Below, piece after piece: positions 61,798 through 64,000 of a DNA stretch of 64,000 bases. The position numbers and the translations under genes are program-made. The notes beneath the pieces were generated by a model. It was not told the DNA's origin, made no database searches, and was given only the letters and a program-made list of their open reading frames with translations. Numbering within the stretch: the stretch's first letter is position 1; every line of letters begins with the position of its first letter. Location of the stretch: positions 1-64,000 of the forward strand of contig NZ_JAGQCJ010000005.1 in NCBI RefSeq assembly GCF_024346135.1, given 5' to 3'. The DNA comes from Cyanobium sp. CH-040. Lineage in GTDB: Bacteria > Cyanobacteriota > Cyanobacteriia > PCC-6307 > Cyanobiaceae.

Positions 61798-61804
61798 GTA
61801 TAAC
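61798..61804 (-). other. possible upstream cassette boundary (core-site-like GTTATAC)
   Basis: GTTATAC on the minus strand lies 53 bases before the 143-residue gene start and resembles the GTTRRRY core with one mismatch. If used, it sets the first cassette at about 690 bp. No paired arm is visible, so it would be an attI-like or relict end. The stretch 61805-62113 otherwise holds only a GGTTC-CGT-GAACC palindrome at 61815-61827 and no gene. Confidence 0.3.
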
Positions 61805-62113
61805 TAGTCATTGGATGGTTCCGTGAACCAGCGCCATCGCCCAGTTCTTTTCCGATAACCAAGAGGGGCGGTGCTCGTCTGATTCGCGATACCCTTGTTC
61901 CCCCAATCGATCTCATGCCGGGGATCCATCCATTCGCTGTGGTTCACGGGTCCGCAAACCAACTGTTCGTGCTGTTACACAGTGTGGGCTGGGCGGTCTA
62001 TCCCCAGTGGTCAGCGGTTGAGCGCATGAGTATCGATCTTGGTGCTGTTCCGATAGGAATCCAGCAGCACGCTGCAGAAACAAGCCATTCCCTCACCCAC
62101 CCCATTCCCACAC

Positions 62114-63196
62114 TCAGTAGCTGTAGTTGGCCTCATACAGGGGAGCGCCGTCGGAGGGCTCCGAGCCGGCCACGTAGAAGCCCTGGGCGGCCTGGCCATT
62201 GGCTCGCGCCCGGGCCAGCAGCGCCTGCTGCCCCCCGTGCACGTCATGGCCGGCCCAGTGCTTCAGGCACGACTGCTGCAGGGCGCGGCCGTAGGAGAAG
62301 CCCAGGTGCCAGGGCGCCGGTGAGAGGGTCTGGTTGATGGCGTTGAGATACACGCTGGCCTCCTCCTCGCTGAGGCCGCCGGAGAGAAACAGGATCGCCG
62401 GCACGCTCACCGGCACGGTGCGCTCCAGGGTGCGCAGGGTGAATTCGGCCACCTGATCAGGGCTGGGCGCACCGGGGCAGGCCATGCCCGGCAGGGTCAT
62501 CGAGGGCTTGAGCAGGCTCCCCTCCAGAAACACGCCGTTGCGGCTGAGAGCCTCGTACACCGTGCGCAGCACCCACTCCTGCACGGCGGCGGTGGTCTCG
62601 AGGTCGTGGTCGCCGTCCATCAGGATCTCCGGCTCCACGATCGGCACCAGGCCCTCCTCCTGCACGGTGCGGGCGTAGCGGGCCAACCCCCAGGCGTTCT
62701 CGCGCACGCACAGCTCCGACGGCGCACCCTCCGGTGTGATCTTCAGCACGGCGCGCCACTTGGCGAAGCGCGCGCCGCGGGCGTAGTAGCGGGCGGCCCG
62801 TTCCTGCAGACCCTTGAGGCCGGTGCACCAGCTCTCGCCGGGCAGGCCGCCGGGCAGCGGCTCCACCCCCTGGTCCACCTTGATGCCGGGCACGATTCCC
62901 TGCCCCTCGAACAGCTCCACGATCGGCGGGCCCGGCGCACCGCTGGCGTCGAGGCTGTCCTGGAACAGGGTTTCCTCGTAGAGAATCACGCCGCTGATGG
63001 CCTCGGCCAGGCCTGGCGCGGTGGCCAGCAGGCTGCGGTAAGCGCAGCGGTTCGCCTCGGTGTTCTCCACGCCGACGGCCGCGAAGCGCTTGCCGATGGT
63101 GCCGGTGGATTCATCGGCCGCCAGCAGGCCCTTTCCCTGGGAGGCGATCGCGCAGGCGGTGGCCGCCAGCTCGTCGCGGAAGCTGTCGAGCGTCAT
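62114..63196 (-). CDS. fructose-bisphosphate aldolase, class I
   Basis: A 360-residue Schiff-base aldolase: GKGLLAADESTGTIGKRFAA at the start, KWRAVLKITPEG with the active-site region, VPIVEPEILMDGDHDLETTA, GVFLEGSLLKPSMTLPG (Schiff-base Lys in LLKPSM), ending in the flexible tail YEANYSY with the C-terminal tyrosine that gates class I enzymes. Serves glycolysis and the Calvin cycle. Confidence 0.95.
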   Translation of the reverse strand: MTLDSFRDELAATACAIASQGKGLLAADESTGTIGKRFAAVGVENTEANRCAYRSLLATAPGLAEAISGVILYEETLFQDSLDASGAPGPPIVELFEGQGIVPGIKVDQGVEPLPGGLPGESWCTGLKGLQERAARYYARGARFAKWRAVLKITPEGAPSELCVRENAWGLARYARTVQEEGLVPIVEPEILMDGDHDLETTAAVQEWVLRTVYEALSRNGVFLEGSLLKPSMTLPGMACPGAPSPDQVAEFTLRTLERTVPVSVPAILFLSGGLSEEEASVYLNAINQTLSPAPWHLGFSYGRALQQSCLKHWAGHDVHGGQQALLARARANGQAAQGFYVAGSEPSDGAPLYEANYSY

Positions 63197-63280
63197 GGCG
63201 GATCCCGGCGCGAGGAGACACGGGGCCCCTGGGGGCCCCCCTCTCCCTAGGCACGCAGGCGGGGCGTGTCAACGCAGGAT

Positions 63281-64000
63281 GTGGCCAGGATCACGGCCCG
63301 CGCCGCCGTCACGCCCCAGCCCATGGCCCTGCCCGCCGACGGTCTGCTGCAGCTCACCCCCCAGGGCCTCCACTGCCCCGCCGCCGGCGCCTGGATCGAT
63401 CCCTGGCGGCCGGTGCCGCGGGCCCTGATCACCCATGCCCACGCGGATCACGCCCGGCCGGGCTGCGGCGAATACTGGGCCGTCGGCGCCAGCGAGGCGA
63501 TCCTGCGCCAGCGCCTCGGGGCCACCATCAACCTCATCCCGGTGGACTACGGCCAGCTGCACCGCATCGGCGATGCCCGCGTGTCGTTCCACTCCGCCGG
63601 CCACGTGCTCGGCAGCGCCCAGATCCGCCTGGAGGCCGGTGGCGAGAGCTGGCTGGTGAGCGGCGACTACAAGCGCTGCGCCGACCCCAGCTGCACCCCC
63701 TTCGAGCCGGTGCGGGCCGATGTGTTCATCACCGAGGCCACCTTCGCTCTGCCGATCTACCGCTGGCAGAGCGGCGCGGCGGTGGCGGCGGAGATCCTGC
63801 GCTGGTGGCGGCAGGCGCCGGAGCGGCCCTCGATCCTGGTCGCCTACGCCTTCGGCAAGGCCCAGCGGCTGCTCGCCGAACTGGCCGCCATCGGCGTGGG
63901 CGCACCAGGCCAGCCCGGGGCCGAGGGGCACGAGATCCTGTTGCACGGCGCGGTGGAGGCGCTGATGCCGGCCTACCGGGAGGCGGGGGTGGCGATGCCG
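63281..64000 (+). CDS. metallo-beta-lactamase-fold exonuclease (ligase-associated type), partial
   Basis: 240 codons are visible, running off the window. HAHADHARPG is the HxHxDH metal motif; FHSAGHVLGSAQIRLEAGG and LVSGDYKRCADP follow, as in ligase-associated DNA exonucleases and mRNA 3'-end-processing-like proteins. The start is GTG 63281; an in-frame ATG at 63323 is an alternative. A DNA ligase gene would be expected just downstream. Confidence 0.85.
   Translation, partial: MARITARAAVTPQPMALPADGLLQLTPQGLHCPAAGAWIDPWRPVPRALITHAHADHARPGCGEYWAVGASEAILRQRLGATINLIPVDYGQLHRIGDARVSFHSAGHVLGSAQIRLEAGGESWLVSGDYKRCADPSCTPFEPVRADVFITEATFALPIYRWQSGAAVAAEILRWWRQAPERPSILVAYAFGKAQRLLAELAAIGVGAPGQPGAEGHEILLHGAVEALMPAYREAGVAMP

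Noticed and set aside
61805-62113. Possible integrase or attI remnant upstream of the first cassette
   Set aside because: No integrase coding sequence in any frame and no paired attI structure; only a single GTTATAC core-like match and a short palindrome.

Overview
The window looks like a high-GC cyanobacterial chromosome, most likely an alpha-type Synechococcus/Cyanobium relative. The evidence is the inorganic-carbon uptake genes (SbtA/SbtB, BicA, the CO2-hydrating NDH-1 module), a pheophorbide-a-oxygenase-like Rieske protein, a Psb32-like protein, NadA, class I aldolase and scattered GCGATCGC (HIP1) octamers. This assignment is inference; there is no rRNA or other marker gene in the window.

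Region 1 (1-6.3 kb) is an accessory array of toxin-antitoxin (TA) modules: an IS-truncated ParE remnant, MNT/HEPN, MntA-HepT, a ParE/addiction-module pair, HicB-HicA, DUF433-DUF5615, and a second MntA-HepT whose toxin is frameshifted. Six same-orientation repeats separate them. The repeats derive from the 5' end of an HNH-endonuclease-type gene, and four share the same inactivating deletion, so they spread as DNA and not as a working gene. A separate 101-bp element with inverted-repeat ends occurs twice. Region 2 (6.3-29.4 kb) is mostly housekeeping and envelope genes: dcd, an L,D-transpeptidase-like lipoprotein, GH57, a lysozyme-like protein, a beta-lactamase-family hydrolase, CcdA-like, WD40-like proteins, PhoX with a phytase-like partner, aroB, a Rieske oxygenase and an SDR protein.

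Region 3 (29.4-49.5 kb) is an inorganic-carbon and sodium island: ndhF-ndhD-CO2 hydration protein-fasciclin, bioA, PsiE-like, sbtB, sbtA, PsiE-like, a Crp-family regulator, a sigma factor, bicA, two small or unknown genes, a CPA2 Na+/H+ antiporter and the mrp C-D-E-F-G-A-B operon. CO2 hydration and Na+-dependent bicarbonate uptake (SbtA, BicA) would depend on the sodium gradient kept up by the antiporters. Region 4 (49.5-56.8 kb) holds a MidA-like methyltransferase, a Psb32-like protein, a muramidase, a glycosyltransferase/metallophosphoesterase pair, nadA and an SDR.

Region 5 (56.8-61.8 kb) is AT-richer and carries two well-formed integron attC sites, read on the minus strand. They bound a cassette of about 3.7 kb with two overlapping orphan genes: one with a restriction-endonuclease-like N-terminus, the other a long helical protein. 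A LexA-like CTGT-N8-ACAG palindrome lies in front of them. No integrase is visible, so this is a cassette cluster without integrase. It is the strongest candidate for an undescribed, possibly defensive, system. The window ends with class I fructose-bisphosphate aldolase and the start of a metallo-beta-lactamase-fold exonuclease.
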